Of a stretch of DNA of 64,000 bases, positions 51,301-60,235 are shown one piece after another. The stretch comes from Spirochaetia bacterium (lineage in GTDB: Bacteria; Spirochaetota; Spirochaetia; Treponematales; Treponemataceae). The notes beneath the pieces were generated by a model. That model did not search any database, was not told where the DNA came from, and worked only from the letters and a program-made list of their open reading frames with translations. Numbering within the stretch: the first letter of the stretch is position 1; every line of letters starts with the position of its first letter. The position numbers and the translations under genes were made by a program. The DNA is taken from the NCBI GenBank assembly GCA_900767955.1, contig CAAGBC010000049.1, forward strand, positions 1 to 64,000, written 5' to 3'.

Positions 51301-51996
51301 ATCGTTTGTGACAACCATCGGAATATTAAATTTTTTTGCAATTTCAATCAGTTTTGGTGCAACTTCTTTTTGAATTGCTAATCCGTGGTCTTGTAATTCA
51401 ATGTAATAATGGTCAGGGCCAAACAGTTTTGCGTATCGCTGAACTAATTCTTCTGCTTTGTCTATATCGCCGTGAAGTAGCATTTGTGGTAATTCACCAG
51501 CTACACAAGCAGAAAGACAAATTATTCCTTCGTGGTATTTTTCTAGTAATTCCCAGTCAATACGAGGTTTGTAATACATTCCTTCTGTATATGCTTTTGA
51601 TGAAAGCCAACAAAGGTTTTTATATCCTTGAACATTTTTTGCAAGAAGAACTAAGTGATAATTATATTTTTTTCTAGTTTTTCCAGATTCGTCTGATTCT
51701 GTGTATGGAGAAGGATTTTGTTCAAATCTGCTTCCTTCTGCAACATAAAATTCCTGACCAACAATTGGATTTATGCCATTTAAATGACACAATTTTTCAA
51801 AATTCAATACACCAAACATATTTCCGTGGTCAGTAATTGCAAGTGCTTTCATGTTTAATTCTTTTGCACGAGCAACAAGAGTATCAATTTTTGAAGCTCC
51901 GTCTAAAAGAGAATAATCAGTGTGTACATGAAGATGAACGAAATTAGATTCTGGGGTACCTTCTGGTGCGTCGGGAAATTTATGATAATCAGCCAT
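48364..51996 (-). CDS. dnaE: DNA polymerase III alpha subunit
   Basis: A 1210-residue replicative polymerase. N-terminal PHP domain (FVHLHVHTDYSLLDGASKI...AITDHGNMFGVLNFE), polymerase core with the catalytic PDFDVDMCFEGRQSVIQY motif and GPGRGSGAGSLVAYAM, a helix-hairpin-helix region (INRSDSVFDV...GLQGIKGMGEAAAEEI), and a C-terminal OB-fold (TILGIISGLRIIYTKKDNKPMAFAKLQDIYGEIDLTFFP). It is the DnaE1 type, without an inserted proofreading exonuclease. It heads the dnaE-yggT-recG run. Confidence 0.98.
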   Translation of the reverse strand: MADYHKFPDAPEGTPESNFVHLHVHTDYSLLDGASKIDTLVARAKELNMKALAITDHGNMFGVLNFEKLCHLNGINPIVGQEFYVAEGSRFEQNPSPYTESDESGKTRKKYNYHLVLLAKNVQGYKNLCWLSSKAYTEGMYYKPRIDWELLEKYHEGIICLSACVAGELPQMLLHGDIDKAEELVQRYAKLFGPDHYYIELQDHGLAIQKEVAPKLIEIAKKFNIPMVVTNDIHYARQEDAVAQDILLCIGTKKLRDDPNRMRFESDQFYMKTEDEMRMLFPDYPEMIDNTMKIANMCDLTIPQYKTEELKDCLPVYKIPKEYVSQDAYMLHLVEEGLRNRYKTVTQEIVDRAMYELDIIFKMGFAGYFLIVWNFINWSKTHDVPIGPGRGSGAGSLVAYAMTITDIDPFRYKLIFERFLNPERVSMPDFDVDMCFEGRQSVIQYTREHYGDPQVGHIITFGTLKAKQVIADVGRVLGIPLAEVNMLKKGIPENPKAKLKDAFTPPDDKHPDNGQLIQYREDPRYKELFDLALKLENVNRNTGLHASGIVIGKTELPDWAPVFKDAKTGKVAVQFTMDIIEPCGLVKMDYLGLKTLTLIKYAERIIKKRPGFENFDTNTVDESDEKTFDLFCRGDTVAVFQFESPGMQKILRQAKPRCIEELVALNALYRPGPLDYIPNYIDGKWKPETVHYPDPCLEDILKETYGVMVYQEQVMQVAQRIAGFSLGGADMLRRAMGKKKPEVLLGKKKEFIEGAIKSGFTEEHAADIFEIMVPFAGYGFNKSHAAAYSVVAYRTAYLKAHFPAEFIAANLTNEISSTDKLPQYIAEGRSMGIEIDPPDINRSDSVFDVVDGRIVFGLQGIKGMGEAAAEEIISKRKKDGPFKSFMDFLKRVDLRTVNKGAVEVLIKTGAFDNVGIEDTSDHALKKFNRATLLLNAEQATEYVENIKINEESGQGDLFGDTEEKTFVDFVFSISEDMPPREKLNMEKDCIGCYVSGHPLDEYRKVIETSISLTSQNIERAGKEAEAEKNALLSSGQNSWQSRNSGKTYTILGIISGLRIIYTKKDNKPMAFAKLQDIYGEIDLTFFPKTWAILYSQIKEDGVYCFKGKVDGSRETPSFLVDSIEPIEQLKQHSIKELHIELDNSFNSETDLNSIKEFLFAKTGSCYIYFHIDTQNGNYIVKANQQLTVQPDKELIQQLLDMPFVKDVWTE

Positions 51997-52055
51997 AATT
52001 CAATTTTATATTAAAATATAAACAATAACAATAATTCATTTGAGTAATATAAAAA

Positions 52056-52105
52056 AAAGGCTATCCAATTTGTAATGATAATTTTCATCACAGTGGATAG
52101 CCTTT
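52056..52105 (-). terminator. terminator of the second chemoreceptor gene
   Basis: On the minus strand AAAGGCTATCCA pairs with TGGATAGCCTTT across a 26-nt loop and ends in a T run. Confidence 0.8.
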
Positions 52106-52125
52106 CAATGTTTTATATTGAATTA

Positions 52126-54003
52126 TTAATTTTTAAGTTTGAATTTGCTGATTTCATTATGAAGAAGGTCTAGCTGAGCTTTGTTTTCTTCTGAATGTTC
52201 ACCAACAATATTAATTGCACTTATGATTTCAGAAACTCCATCAGAAATAGCATTCATAGATTCGTTAGTTTCTTTTGTTGTTTCACTAAGAACTTTCATT
52301 TCTTCAACAATCTGTTCACCGCCAGTCATCATTTCTGCAGCGCTATCTTTTACTTCATTAGTAGATTCGTTGATAGAACGAATTCCTTCAAGAACTTGCT
52401 GGTTACCTGCAGTTTGTTCAGTCATTGCATTTGAAATAATATTTTCTTGTTCTTTAACTGTTTGAGTCAAATCATAGATAATATCAAATTGCTGCTGAAC
52501 TTGTTTTGTATTAACTGCAACTTGTGAAATAGATTCAGAAAGTGTTTTAAGATTTTGGTCAATTGCTTTTGCTTGTTTATCTGACTGTTCTGCAAGTTTA
52601 CGGATTTCGTCAGCAACAACAGCAAATCCTTTACCTGCATCTCCTGCATGTGCAGATTCAATAGCAGCGTTCATAGCAAGTAAGTTTGTCTGGCTTGCAA
52701 TATTTTGAATGATTTTACTTGCTTCAATAAGACCTGCTGATTGACCAATAACTGCTTCAGAAGTTTCTACAGCACTTCTAACGCTTCTGCGACCATCATC
52801 TGATGCTACTGTCAATTCTTTTACTGTTGCTGTGTTTTTTTCAAGGATTGAAGAAACGCTATTAACATTTGCAACCATTTGTTCCACAGCAGCAGAAGAT
52901 TGTGTAACACCTGCAGCCTGATTTTCTACAGCTTGATTCAATCGTTTAATTCTTTCAAGAATTTGTTCTGTAGCAGCACTTGCTTCTTCAACACCAGCAG
53001 ATTGATTATTCATGCCGATTTTTACATTATCAATAGTTTGTGTAATTCTTTCTACACATTCTGCACTTGTGTGAAGTTTTTCTTTTAATTCTTCAGCATT
53101 TTGAATTGTAGCATCAGTTGCTTTTTTGAAATCAACAAGAACTTGTCCAGTAGTGTTATAAAGTTTATTAACATGATTACCCATTGTTCCAAATTCGTTT
53201 CTAGATGTAATTTCAATATCTGTTAAATCAAAGTTGTGTTCTGCTAAAGTGCTAATGTAGTCATCTACAATGTTTAACTGTTTTTTAATGCGATTTATAT
53301 TAACAATAACATTTACTAAAACCGCAGCTGAACAGATTAAAAGTGGAGTTAGAAGAATTTCTACGATTTCTGTAATACTATCTGTTTGCATAATTGTAGG
53401 AACAATTGCTGCTCCAATAATTGTAATGATTAAACCAAAAACACAAAGTGTTGTAATTGTAATAAATCTAGTTGCTATAGAAGATGTTCTGTATTTTTTG
53501 TTATATGGAATAAAAGAAACATGTTTTTCTAAGTTTGTACAGAAAATAACATAACCAATTGAAATTAACTGAATTGCAATTCCTAAGTAAAGCATTGTGA
53601 TATGCATCATAGGAATTTTTTGATTTAAATTAGAATACTCAATTTCATTTATGCGTGCTTCAATTCCCATTGTGAGTGGCATGATAATTGCCATAAAAAT
53701 TGCTGTAAAATATACAAATTTATCAATTTTTACTAGAAATGTGTTTGTTTCATGAATTGAACTTTCTGTTTGTGTGAAATTTGATATTTTTGAATTATAT
53801 AATTTATAAATAACGATTGGAGTTGCTATTGTTAGCAAAATTACCAACATAGAAGGAACATTTAAAATTACAGTTTTAAGTTCTTCTAGTGTCATAACAT
53901 TTTCTATTAATGCTAAACTAACAAAAGCAAAAAAAGGTAAAATGTTCATTCCCAATAACACGACTAATGCAATAATCGGTAATGTTTTTTTGTCATTTTT
54001 CAT
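52126..54003 (-). CDS. methyl-accepting chemotaxis protein with polytopic membrane N-terminus
   Basis: A 625-residue chemoreceptor. Instead of a periplasmic sensor between two helices it has about six membrane helices in the first ~265 residues (for example IIALVVLLGMNILPFFAFVSLAL, MLVILLTIATPIVIY, FVYFTAIFMAIIMPLTMGI, ITMLYLGIAIQLISIGYVIFC, FITITTLCVFGLIITIIGAAIV), joined to a cytoplasmic signalling domain with the tip NLLAMNAAIESAHAGDAGKGFAVVADEIRKLAEQS. Such receptors probably sense a membrane-related or internal cue. Monocistronic with its own terminator. Confidence 0.93.
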   Translation of the reverse strand: MKNDKKTLPIIALVVLLGMNILPFFAFVSLALIENVMTLEELKTVILNVPSMLVILLTIATPIVIYKLYNSKISNFTQTESSIHETNTFLVKIDKFVYFTAIFMAIIMPLTMGIEARINEIEYSNLNQKIPMMHITMLYLGIAIQLISIGYVIFCTNLEKHVSFIPYNKKYRTSSIATRFITITTLCVFGLIITIIGAAIVPTIMQTDSITEIVEILLTPLLICSAAVLVNVIVNINRIKKQLNIVDDYISTLAEHNFDLTDIEITSRNEFGTMGNHVNKLYNTTGQVLVDFKKATDATIQNAEELKEKLHTSAECVERITQTIDNVKIGMNNQSAGVEEASAATEQILERIKRLNQAVENQAAGVTQSSAAVEQMVANVNSVSSILEKNTATVKELTVASDDGRRSVRSAVETSEAVIGQSAGLIEASKIIQNIASQTNLLAMNAAIESAHAGDAGKGFAVVADEIRKLAEQSDKQAKAIDQNLKTLSESISQVAVNTKQVQQQFDIIYDLTQTVKEQENIISNAMTEQTAGNQQVLEGIRSINESTNEVKDSAAEMMTGGEQIVEEMKVLSETTKETNESMNAISDGVSEIISAINIVGEHSEENKAQLDLLHNEISKFKLKN

Positions 54004-54100
54004 AATTATTTATTCCTCATTATTTTAAAATGTAGTTTTATTTAGTATAAATCAGAATTTGAGATTTTCAACTTTTTTATTAAATTTTGTTATATTTTTT

Positions 54101-54256
54101 TAGGGCAAGGGATTGTAGCAACTGCGAAGCAGGGGGAATAACAATAAGTGCTGTTTTCAGAACTTATTGTTATTCCCCTGAGCCGCGGTTAGACGGCGAA
54201 TTGCGAAAAGCCCGGTTTTTGATTAATGAGTGGAAGGAATTAATCAAAAATGACCC
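54101..54256 (+). repeat. dispersed structured intergenic element, copy 2
   Basis: Counterpart of 20535-20680: GGGATTGTAGC, a central hairpin (GGGGGAATAACAATAAGT / ACTTATTGTTATTCCCC), GACGGCGAATTGCGAAAAGCC, GGTTTTTG, and terminal blocks. Hairpin sequences differ between copies while the flanking blocks are conserved. This element fills most of the 311-bp gap between the chemoreceptor and the phosphatase. Confidence 0.6.
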
Positions 54257-54314
54257 CGTAAAATAAAAAATATTATATCTTTATTATTGTTTATTGTTTT
54301 GTTATATTACTGTT

Positions 54315-54767
54315 ATGACTAAAATTTTATTTGTTTGCCATGGAAACATTTGTCGCTCTCCAATGGCTGAATTTGTAATGAAAAAAATTGTAAAAGATGC
54401 GGGGATGGAAAATGATTTTGTTATCGAATCTGCCGCTGTTAGTTCTGAAGAAATTGGAAATGATGTGCATCCTGGAACTAAGGAAAAACTTACTCAGATG
54501 AATGTTCCTTTTGCAAAGCGTCGTGCAAGAAAAATTACTCCTGCAGATTACGACTATTTTGATTTGCTAATCGGAATGGATGTTCAAAATCTTTATTATA
54601 TGGAAAACGCTTGGAATAAAGACCCTAATGATAAAGTTAAGTTGCTTTTGACTTACGCAGGTAAAGATAGAGATATTGCAGACCCTTGGTATACTCACAA
54701 TTTTGATGATACTTATGAAGATATTGTGGAAGGTTGTACTGCGTTATTTAACTCAATTGTAAAATAA
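54315..54767 (+). CDS. low-molecular-weight protein tyrosine phosphatase
   Basis: A 150-residue phosphatase. The ATG at 54315 starts the family's usual MTKILFVCHGNICRS; the P-loop CHGNICRS is at 8-15 with nucleophile Cys8 and Arg14. The general acid is Asp123 in DPWY. It hydrolyses phosphotyrosine or phosphoarginine; in bacteria these act on capsule-linked kinases or stress targets, and context gives no hint which. No clear ribosome site is present, so initiation may be weak. 58 nt separate it from gltX. Confidence 0.93.
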   Translation: MTKILFVCHGNICRSPMAEFVMKKIVKDAGMENDFVIESAAVSSEEIGNDVHPGTKEKLTQMNVPFAKRRARKITPADYDYFDLLIGMDVQNLYYMENAWNKDPNDKVKLLLTYAGKDRDIADPWYTHNFDDTYEDIVEGCTALFNSIVK

Positions 54768-54824
54768 TGTACTATTTACTATAATATACATTAATAGATA
54801 GATTTATTAACATGAGGAATTTAT

Positions 54825-56402
54825 ATGTCAGAAAATGAAGTTCGTGTTCGTTATGCTCCATCTCCTACTGGAATGCAGCACATTGGTGGAGTTCGTACTG
54901 CACTTTTTAATTATTTGTATGCACGTTCAAAAGGCGGAAAATTTATTCTTCGTTTGGAAGATACAGACCGCACTCGTTATGATGAAAAATATGTAAAAAA
55001 TCTTTATGACACTTGTTCTTGGCTTGGCATTGAATGGAATGAAGGCGGAGAAAAGGGTGGAGAATATGGCCCTTATGTTCAGAGTGAAAGATTTGAATTG
55101 TATAAAAAATATGCTTTTGAATTGGTAGAAAAAGGTGAAGCTTATTACTGTTTCTGTGATTCAGAACGCCTTGATAGAATTCGTAAAATTCAAACTGAAA
55201 ATAAAATGGCTCCTGGTTATGATAGAAACTGTCGCCATTTAACTCCAGAAGAAGTAAAAGCAAATCTTGACGCTGGAAAACCTTATGTAATTCGTTTGAA
55301 AGTTCCAATGGAAGGTGTTACAAAATTTCATGACCATCTTCTTGGTGATATTGAATGGAAAAACGAAGATATAAGCCCAGATCCTGTTTTGTTAAAAACT
55401 GACGGATTCCCAACATATCACTTGGCAAATATTGTTGATGATCATTTTATGAAAATCACTCATGTTATGCGCGCTCAGGAATGGATTCCTTCTACTCCTT
55501 TGCATGTTCAGATGTATCGTGCATTTGGTTGGGAACATCCAGAATTCTGTCACCTTCCAATGGTAAACGGAAAAGACGGACAGAAACTTTCTAAACGCCA
55601 TGGTGCAACTTCTGTAAATGAATTTAGAGCAAGAGGATATTTACCACAGGCAATTATTAACTATGTTGCTATGCTTGGTTGTTCTTATGTTGAAGGTCAG
55701 GATATTTATACTCTTGAAGAATTAGCTCAAAACTTTAAGTTGGAACATTTGAATAAATCTCCTGCTGTTTTTGATTATAAAAAACTTGAATGGTACAACG
55801 GTCAGTATATTCGTATGCTTTCTGATGAAGAATTGTACAAAGCTACTTTACCATTTATTACTAAAACAGGAGATGCTGCATTAGAAATTAATGTTTCTGA
55901 TGAATTCCCTGCTCCTCATGTAGGCCCTGAATATTCAGGAATTGCTCTTGGTGATGATGGAGAACCTGTTTGTGTTGATACTTCAATGAATATGAGTAGC
56001 GCTGATGTAAAAAAAGCATTGATGGAACTTATGCCATTAATTAAGGAACGCTTAAAGTATCTTACAGAAGCTGCTGAAATGGTTCACTTCTTGTTTACTG
56101 AACCTGCTGTTCCTGCTGCTGATCAAATTATTCCTAAAAAATTAGATTTAGCAAAAACTAAAGAAGTTTTGGAAGCTTCAAAAGAATTTGTAAAAGCATT
56201 ACCTAATTTGGATCACGAAGGAAGTGAAGCTTTGGCTCGTGAAATGGCAGAAAAGCTTGGAGTAAAACTTGGTGACTTTATGATGCCAATTCGTATGGCT
56301 GTAACTGGAAGTAGAGTTTCTCCTCCATTGATGGGTTCAATTTTGATTTTAGGCGTAGAACGTTCTTTGGAAAGAATTGAACGCACATTACAAACTTTAT
56401 AG
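54825..56402 (+). CDS. gltX: glutamyl-tRNA synthetase
   Basis: A 525-residue class I synthetase. RYAPSPTGMQHIGGVRTALFNYLYAR carries the HIGH-type motif, ILRLEDTDRTR follows, and GQKLSKRHGATS contains the KLSKR loop. The C-terminal anticodon-binding region ends ALPNLDHEGSEALAREMAEKLGVKLGDFMMPIRMAVTGSRVSPPLMGSILILG. Whether it is discriminating or also charges tRNA-Gln cannot be told here. A terminator follows. Confidence 0.96.
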   Translation: MSENEVRVRYAPSPTGMQHIGGVRTALFNYLYARSKGGKFILRLEDTDRTRYDEKYVKNLYDTCSWLGIEWNEGGEKGGEYGPYVQSERFELYKKYAFELVEKGEAYYCFCDSERLDRIRKIQTENKMAPGYDRNCRHLTPEEVKANLDAGKPYVIRLKVPMEGVTKFHDHLLGDIEWKNEDISPDPVLLKTDGFPTYHLANIVDDHFMKITHVMRAQEWIPSTPLHVQMYRAFGWEHPEFCHLPMVNGKDGQKLSKRHGATSVNEFRARGYLPQAIINYVAMLGCSYVEGQDIYTLEELAQNFKLEHLNKSPAVFDYKKLEWYNGQYIRMLSDEELYKATLPFITKTGDAALEINVSDEFPAPHVGPEYSGIALGDDGEPVCVDTSMNMSSADVKKALMELMPLIKERLKYLTEAAEMVHFLFTEPAVPAADQIIPKKLDLAKTKEVLEASKEFVKALPNLDHEGSEALAREMAEKLGVKLGDFMMPIRMAVTGSRVSPPLMGSILILGVERSLERIERTLQTL

Positions 56403-56408
56403 TGAATT

Positions 56409-56448
56409 AAAGGCTTGGTTTTTGTAAAAAGAATCAAGCTTTTTTTTA
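56409..56448 (+). terminator. terminator of gltX
   Basis: GCTTG and CAAGC, with weak extension of the stem, followed by nine T. Confidence 0.65.
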
Positions 56449-56529
56449 TAAATTTTTTGAAAAAATTTTTGTAAATTACTTTTCATAGAATATTAAAATG
56501 TGTTAAAAATTAATATAGGAGTTTTTAGT

Positions 56530-57513
56530 ATGGATTTACCTAACAAAAGACCTGATGATATGGCTAGAATTACAACCATTGAATTGGCTAACAAATTTAT
56601 TGATGAACAAGTTGAATTAGTTCGTGAACAAGTAAAAGACAAAAAAGTTTTGCTTGCTCTTTCTGGTGGAGTAGATAGTTCTGTTGTTGCTGCATTGTTG
56701 ATTAAAGCAATCGGAAAGCAATTAGTTTGTGTTCATGTTAATCATGGATTAATGCGTAAAGGTGAAAGTGAACAAGTTATAGAAGTTTTTAAAAATCAAC
56801 TTGATGCAAATTTGATTTATATTGATGCAACTGATAGATTTTTAGATTTGTTAAAAGATGTTGCTGAACCAGAAAAGAAGCGTAAAATTATTGGTGGTGA
56901 ATTTATCAAAGTATTTGATGAAGAAGCTAGCAAATTGGAAGGAATTTCTTTCTTGGCTCAAGGAACAATTTATCCTGATATTATCGAAAGTGATGGTGTA
57001 AAAGCTCATCATAATGTTGGTGGACTTCCTGAAGATATGCAGTTTGAACTTGTTGAACCTGTGCGTCTTCTTTATAAAGATGAAGTTCGTGTTGTTGGTG
57101 AAGCTCTTGGTTTGCCAAAAGCAATGGTTTATCGTCAGCCATTCCCAGGACCAGGACTTGGAGTTCGTTGTTTAGGTGCAATTACTCGTGATAGATTAAA
57201 CGCTCTTCGTGAAGCTGATGCAATTCTTCGTGAAGAATTTGATAATGCAGGACTTGCTGGTAAAGTTTGGCAGTATTTTATTTCTGTTCCAGATTTCAAG
57301 AGTGTAGGTGTTCGTGATGGAAAACGCTATGAAGGTTGGCCTGCAATTATTAGAGCTGTAAATACAACTGATGCAATGACTGCAACAATTGAAGAAATTC
57401 CATATTCATTGTTGAATAAAATTACAGCAAGAATTACATCTGAAGTAGAAGGAATTAACCGCGTTGTTTACGATTTGACTCCAAAGCCAATCGGAACAAT
57501 TGAATGGGAATAA
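56530..57513 (+). CDS. guaA: GMP synthase ATP-pyrophosphatase subunit without amidotransferase domain
   Basis: A 327-residue protein equal to the C-terminal two thirds of GuaA. ATG at 56530 has AGGAG upstream. Seen: LLALSGGVDSSVVAALL (PP-loop at 45-51), VNHGLMRKGE, IGGEFIKVF, LAQGTIYPDIIES, HHNVGGLP, RQPFPGPGLGVRCLG and the conserved end RVVYDLTPKPIGTIEWE of the dimerisation domain. The glutamine amidotransferase domain (about 200 residues in fused GuaA) is absent; the upstream sequence is a terminator region and holds no remnant. It may use free ammonia or partner with a separate subunit encoded elsewhere, as in archaea. Confidence 0.93.
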   Translation: MDLPNKRPDDMARITTIELANKFIDEQVELVREQVKDKKVLLALSGGVDSSVVAALLIKAIGKQLVCVHVNHGLMRKGESEQVIEVFKNQLDANLIYIDATDRFLDLLKDVAEPEKKRKIIGGEFIKVFDEEASKLEGISFLAQGTIYPDIIESDGVKAHHNVGGLPEDMQFELVEPVRLLYKDEVRVVGEALGLPKAMVYRQPFPGPGLGVRCLGAITRDRLNALREADAILREEFDNAGLAGKVWQYFISVPDFKSVGVRDGKRYEGWPAIIRAVNTTDAMTATIEEIPYSLLNKITARITSEVEGINRVVYDLTPKPIGTIEWE

Positions 57514-57572
57514 AAAATCATAGGTGGAAGTAAGTTTTTTACTTCTGCTTGTGTTTGATAATTTATTAAGAT

Positions 57573-57606
57573 AAAAAAAACTGTCTGTTGCCAGACAGTT
57601 TTTTTG
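57573..57606. terminator. bidirectional terminator between guaA and thrS
   Basis: CTGTCTG-TTGC-CAGACAG flanked by eight A and seven or more T. Confidence 0.9.
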
Positions 57607-57620
57607 TTTATGGATGTTAA

Positions 57621-59378
57621 TTAGATTCCAACAAAGTGTGTATTTACTTTATCTTGTACATAGGCAACAAAATCTTCTAGTTTGAAAGTTTTTTGTTCCA
57701 AACCACTTGATTGTCTAAATCTAACTGAAACAGTTCCTTCTTCCATTTCTTTTTGACCTACAATCAAAATGTAAGGAGTTTTGTGTTCCTTTGTAATCAT
57801 TTTGATTTTTGATTTCATATTGTCATCAGAAATGTATGCGTTTGAACGAATTCCTGCTGCAACTAAAGTGTCGTTTACTTTTTTTGCATATTCGTCAAAG
57901 TCGTTTCCAACAGGAACAACAGCAGCTTGTTCAAAATGAAGCCATGTAGGTAATGCGCCTGCAAAGTTTTCAATAAGAATTCCAAGGAAGCGTTCAATTG
58001 AACCTAATGTTGCTCTGTGTAACATTACTGGGTGATGCTTTTGATTGTCAGCACCAATGTATTGAGCGTTTAAGCGTTCTGCACTTGGTAATTGATAATC
58101 AACTTGGATAGTTCCGCACTGCCATCTTCTGCCTAAACAGTCTACCAATTGGAATTCTAGTTTTGGCCCGTAGAATGCGCCTTCACCAGGTTGAATTTCA
58201 TATTCAAGACCTGCTGCTTTACAAGCTTCTGCTAAAGCGTTTTCAGCTCTATCCCAGTCTTCGTCTGTTCCAACTCTAAGTTCTGGGCGTGTGCTGAACA
58301 TTACTTTAATATCTTTATCAAATCCAAAATCTTTGTAGATATCTTTTAAGAAATTACAGAATTTTGAAACTTCATCACAGATTTGGTCTTCTGTACAAAC
58401 AATGTGTCCATCATCTTGAACAAAACCACGAACGCGCATAATTCCATGAAGTGTTCCACTAGGTTCGTTTCTTGCACAACTACCGAATTCAGCAAATCTG
58501 TATGGCAAATCTTTGTAAGAACGAAGTTTTGTGTTGAAAATTTCAAGGTGACCAGGACAGTTCATTGGTTTAATTGCAAAAAGTCGTTTTTCACTTTCTG
58601 TAACGAACATATTCTGTTGGTATTTTGCCCAGTGTCCAGAGCGTTCCCAAAGACTGCGTGGCATTATAGATGGTGTGTGTACTTCTAAATATCCACCAGC
58701 TTTTTGTTTTTGACGGATATATTCTTGAATTGTTGTGTACAAAGTCCAACCATTTGCATGCCAGAAAACCTGACCTGGATCTTCTGGGTCAAGATGGAAT
58801 AAATCCATTTCAACGCCAAGTTTTCTATGGTCTCTTTTTTCTGCTTCTTCAAGCAATTTTAAGTAATCTTTTAAATCGTTTGGTTTTGCAAAACAGTATG
58901 CATAAACACGAGTTAACATAGGTCGTTCTGCATCTCCACGCCAGTATGCACCAGCTACTTTTGCAATTTTAAAAGCTTGCCCATTAATTTCTTTTGTGCT
59001 TTCAACATGAGGTCCACGACATAAATCAATGTAACTGTCTTGTTGGTATGTTGTAATTGTTTCACCTTCAGGAAGGTCGTTAATTAATTCAATTTTATAT
59101 GGTTGATCTTTGAATAATTCCAAAGCGTCTTGTTTTGAAATTTCTTTGCGGATAAATTCGTGATTTCCTGAAAGAATTTTTCTCATTTCTTTTTCGACAG
59201 TGGTAAAATCGGTCTCTGAAAATTTAACATCTTTAGGAAAATCAAAATCGTAATAAAATCCATTATCAATTGCAGGACCTATTGCTATTTTTGTTCCAGG
59301 ATATAAGTTTAAGATTGCTTCAGCCATAACATGAGCGCAACTATGACGGATTGTTTGAAGTCTTTCATCAATAGCCAT
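57621..59378 (-). CDS. thrS: threonyl-tRNA synthetase lacking the TGS domain
   Basis: A 585-residue class II synthetase. It starts directly at the editing domain: RHSCAHVMAEAIL (the HxxxH site, H11 and H15 region) and DLCRGPHVEST. Catalytic motifs: RVYAYCF..., MLTRVYAYCF, NMFVTESEKRLFAIKPMNCPGHLEIF, RFAEFGSCARNEPSGTLHGIMRVRGFVQDDGHIVC, and the zinc ligands (Cys in MNCPGH, His pairs later). The C-terminal anticodon domain ends YILIVGQKEMEEGTVSVRFR. The ~60-residue N-terminal TGS domain of most ThrRS is missing; no ribosome site or coding sequence for it is visible upstream. Confidence 0.95.
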   Translation of the reverse strand: MAIDERLQTIRHSCAHVMAEAILNLYPGTKIAIGPAIDNGFYYDFDFPKDVKFSETDFTTVEKEMRKILSGNHEFIRKEISKQDALELFKDQPYKIELINDLPEGETITTYQQDSYIDLCRGPHVESTKEINGQAFKIAKVAGAYWRGDAERPMLTRVYAYCFAKPNDLKDYLKLLEEAEKRDHRKLGVEMDLFHLDPEDPGQVFWHANGWTLYTTIQEYIRQKQKAGGYLEVHTPSIMPRSLWERSGHWAKYQQNMFVTESEKRLFAIKPMNCPGHLEIFNTKLRSYKDLPYRFAEFGSCARNEPSGTLHGIMRVRGFVQDDGHIVCTEDQICDEVSKFCNFLKDIYKDFGFDKDIKVMFSTRPELRVGTDEDWDRAENALAEACKAAGLEYEIQPGEGAFYGPKLEFQLVDCLGRRWQCGTIQVDYQLPSAERLNAQYIGADNQKHHPVMLHRATLGSIERFLGILIENFAGALPTWLHFEQAAVVPVGNDFDEYAKKVNDTLVAAGIRSNAYISDDNMKSKIKMITKEHKTPYILIVGQKEMEEGTVSVRFRQSSGLEQKTFKLEDFVAYVQDKVNTHFVGI

Positions 59379-59501
59379 TTTTTGTTTACCACCTTTGTTT
59401 AAAATATTTCTACCATAATAACATTGTAATTGTATTTAATCAATTATGTTTAGTTTTAGAGAAATTTTATTTTGTTGTATAATAAGGAATAAAATAAAGT
59501 T

Positions 59502-60110
59502 TTATTTTTGAACTAATTTTATTTGACCGTAGCCTTTGATTTTACTGTTACTTTTATCGTAGCTTCTTTGAGAAACACCTTTTCCGTCTGTTGCATCTAT
59601 GAAGTAAATTGTGCTACCAACTTTTTTTTCAAATATTCCAATGTGACTAATTTTTGAGGAATTTGTTTCACCTAAAAAAATCATATCACCAGGTTGTGGT
59701 GTATCTGTGTGGATAGAAAATGTAGAATGTAAATTTGCAGCAGTTGTATCATTAAATGGTAGTTTGTATTTTGTGTTTTCGACAGCATATTTGTAACAAT
59801 TGATAACCATGCCAGAACAATCAACTTTTAAAACTCTAGGAATTGGGTCTTGTCCACCATAAACATATTTTGTGTCTTCTTGGCAATACCATTTTGCATA
59901 TTCAAGAGCTTTGCTGCGTATATAATCAATTGAATCAGAATCTGGAGTAACAGTTGGCTTTGGTGTATTGTTTGGTTCGTATGAAGGGGATGATGAGGAA
60001 CTTGAACCTGTTGTTGTATAAATGTAATCTATGTATTCAAAAAATTCGATTAATTCGCATGATGTAAATGAGAAAAGAATTATTAAACATAGTATTATTT
60101 TTCGTAGCAT
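59502..60110 (-). CDS. NlpC/P60 cysteine peptidase lipoprotein
   Basis: A 202-residue lipoprotein: signal MLRKIILCLIILFSFTSC with Cys18, then a Ser/Pro/Thr-rich flexible linker (about 34-58), then an NlpC/P60 domain with nucleophile Cys98 in VDCSGMVINCY and His156 in ISHIGIF. PGDMIFLG lies between, as usual. The enzyme class cleaves D-gamma-glutamyl bonds in peptidoglycan stem peptides. It stands alone. Confidence 0.9.
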   Translation of the reverse strand: MLRKIILCLIILFSFTSCELIEFFEYIDYIYTTTGSSSSSSPSYEPNNTPKPTVTPDSDSIDYIRSKALEYAKWYCQEDTKYVYGGQDPIPRVLKVDCSGMVINCYKYAVENTKYKLPFNDTTAANLHSTFSIHTDTPQPGDMIFLGETNSSKISHIGIFEKKVGSTIYFIDATDGKGVSQRSYDKSNSKIKGYGQIKLVQK

Positions 60111-60183
60111 AATTATATTTTATAGTAGGATGTGTGTTTTTACCATTTAAATATTGTAAATAAAACAAAATATTAAATAAAAC

Positions 60184-60212
60184 TTGACTTTTGCAATTCT
60201 TAATCGTATATT
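60184..60212 (+). promoter_or_regulatory. sigma-70 promoter of ssrA
   Basis: TTGACT (60184-60189), 17-bp spacer, TATATT (60207-60212), 24 bp before the mature 5' end of tmRNA. Confidence 0.75.
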
Positions 60213-60235
60213 GAAAGTGTACGAACTTTATTTAA

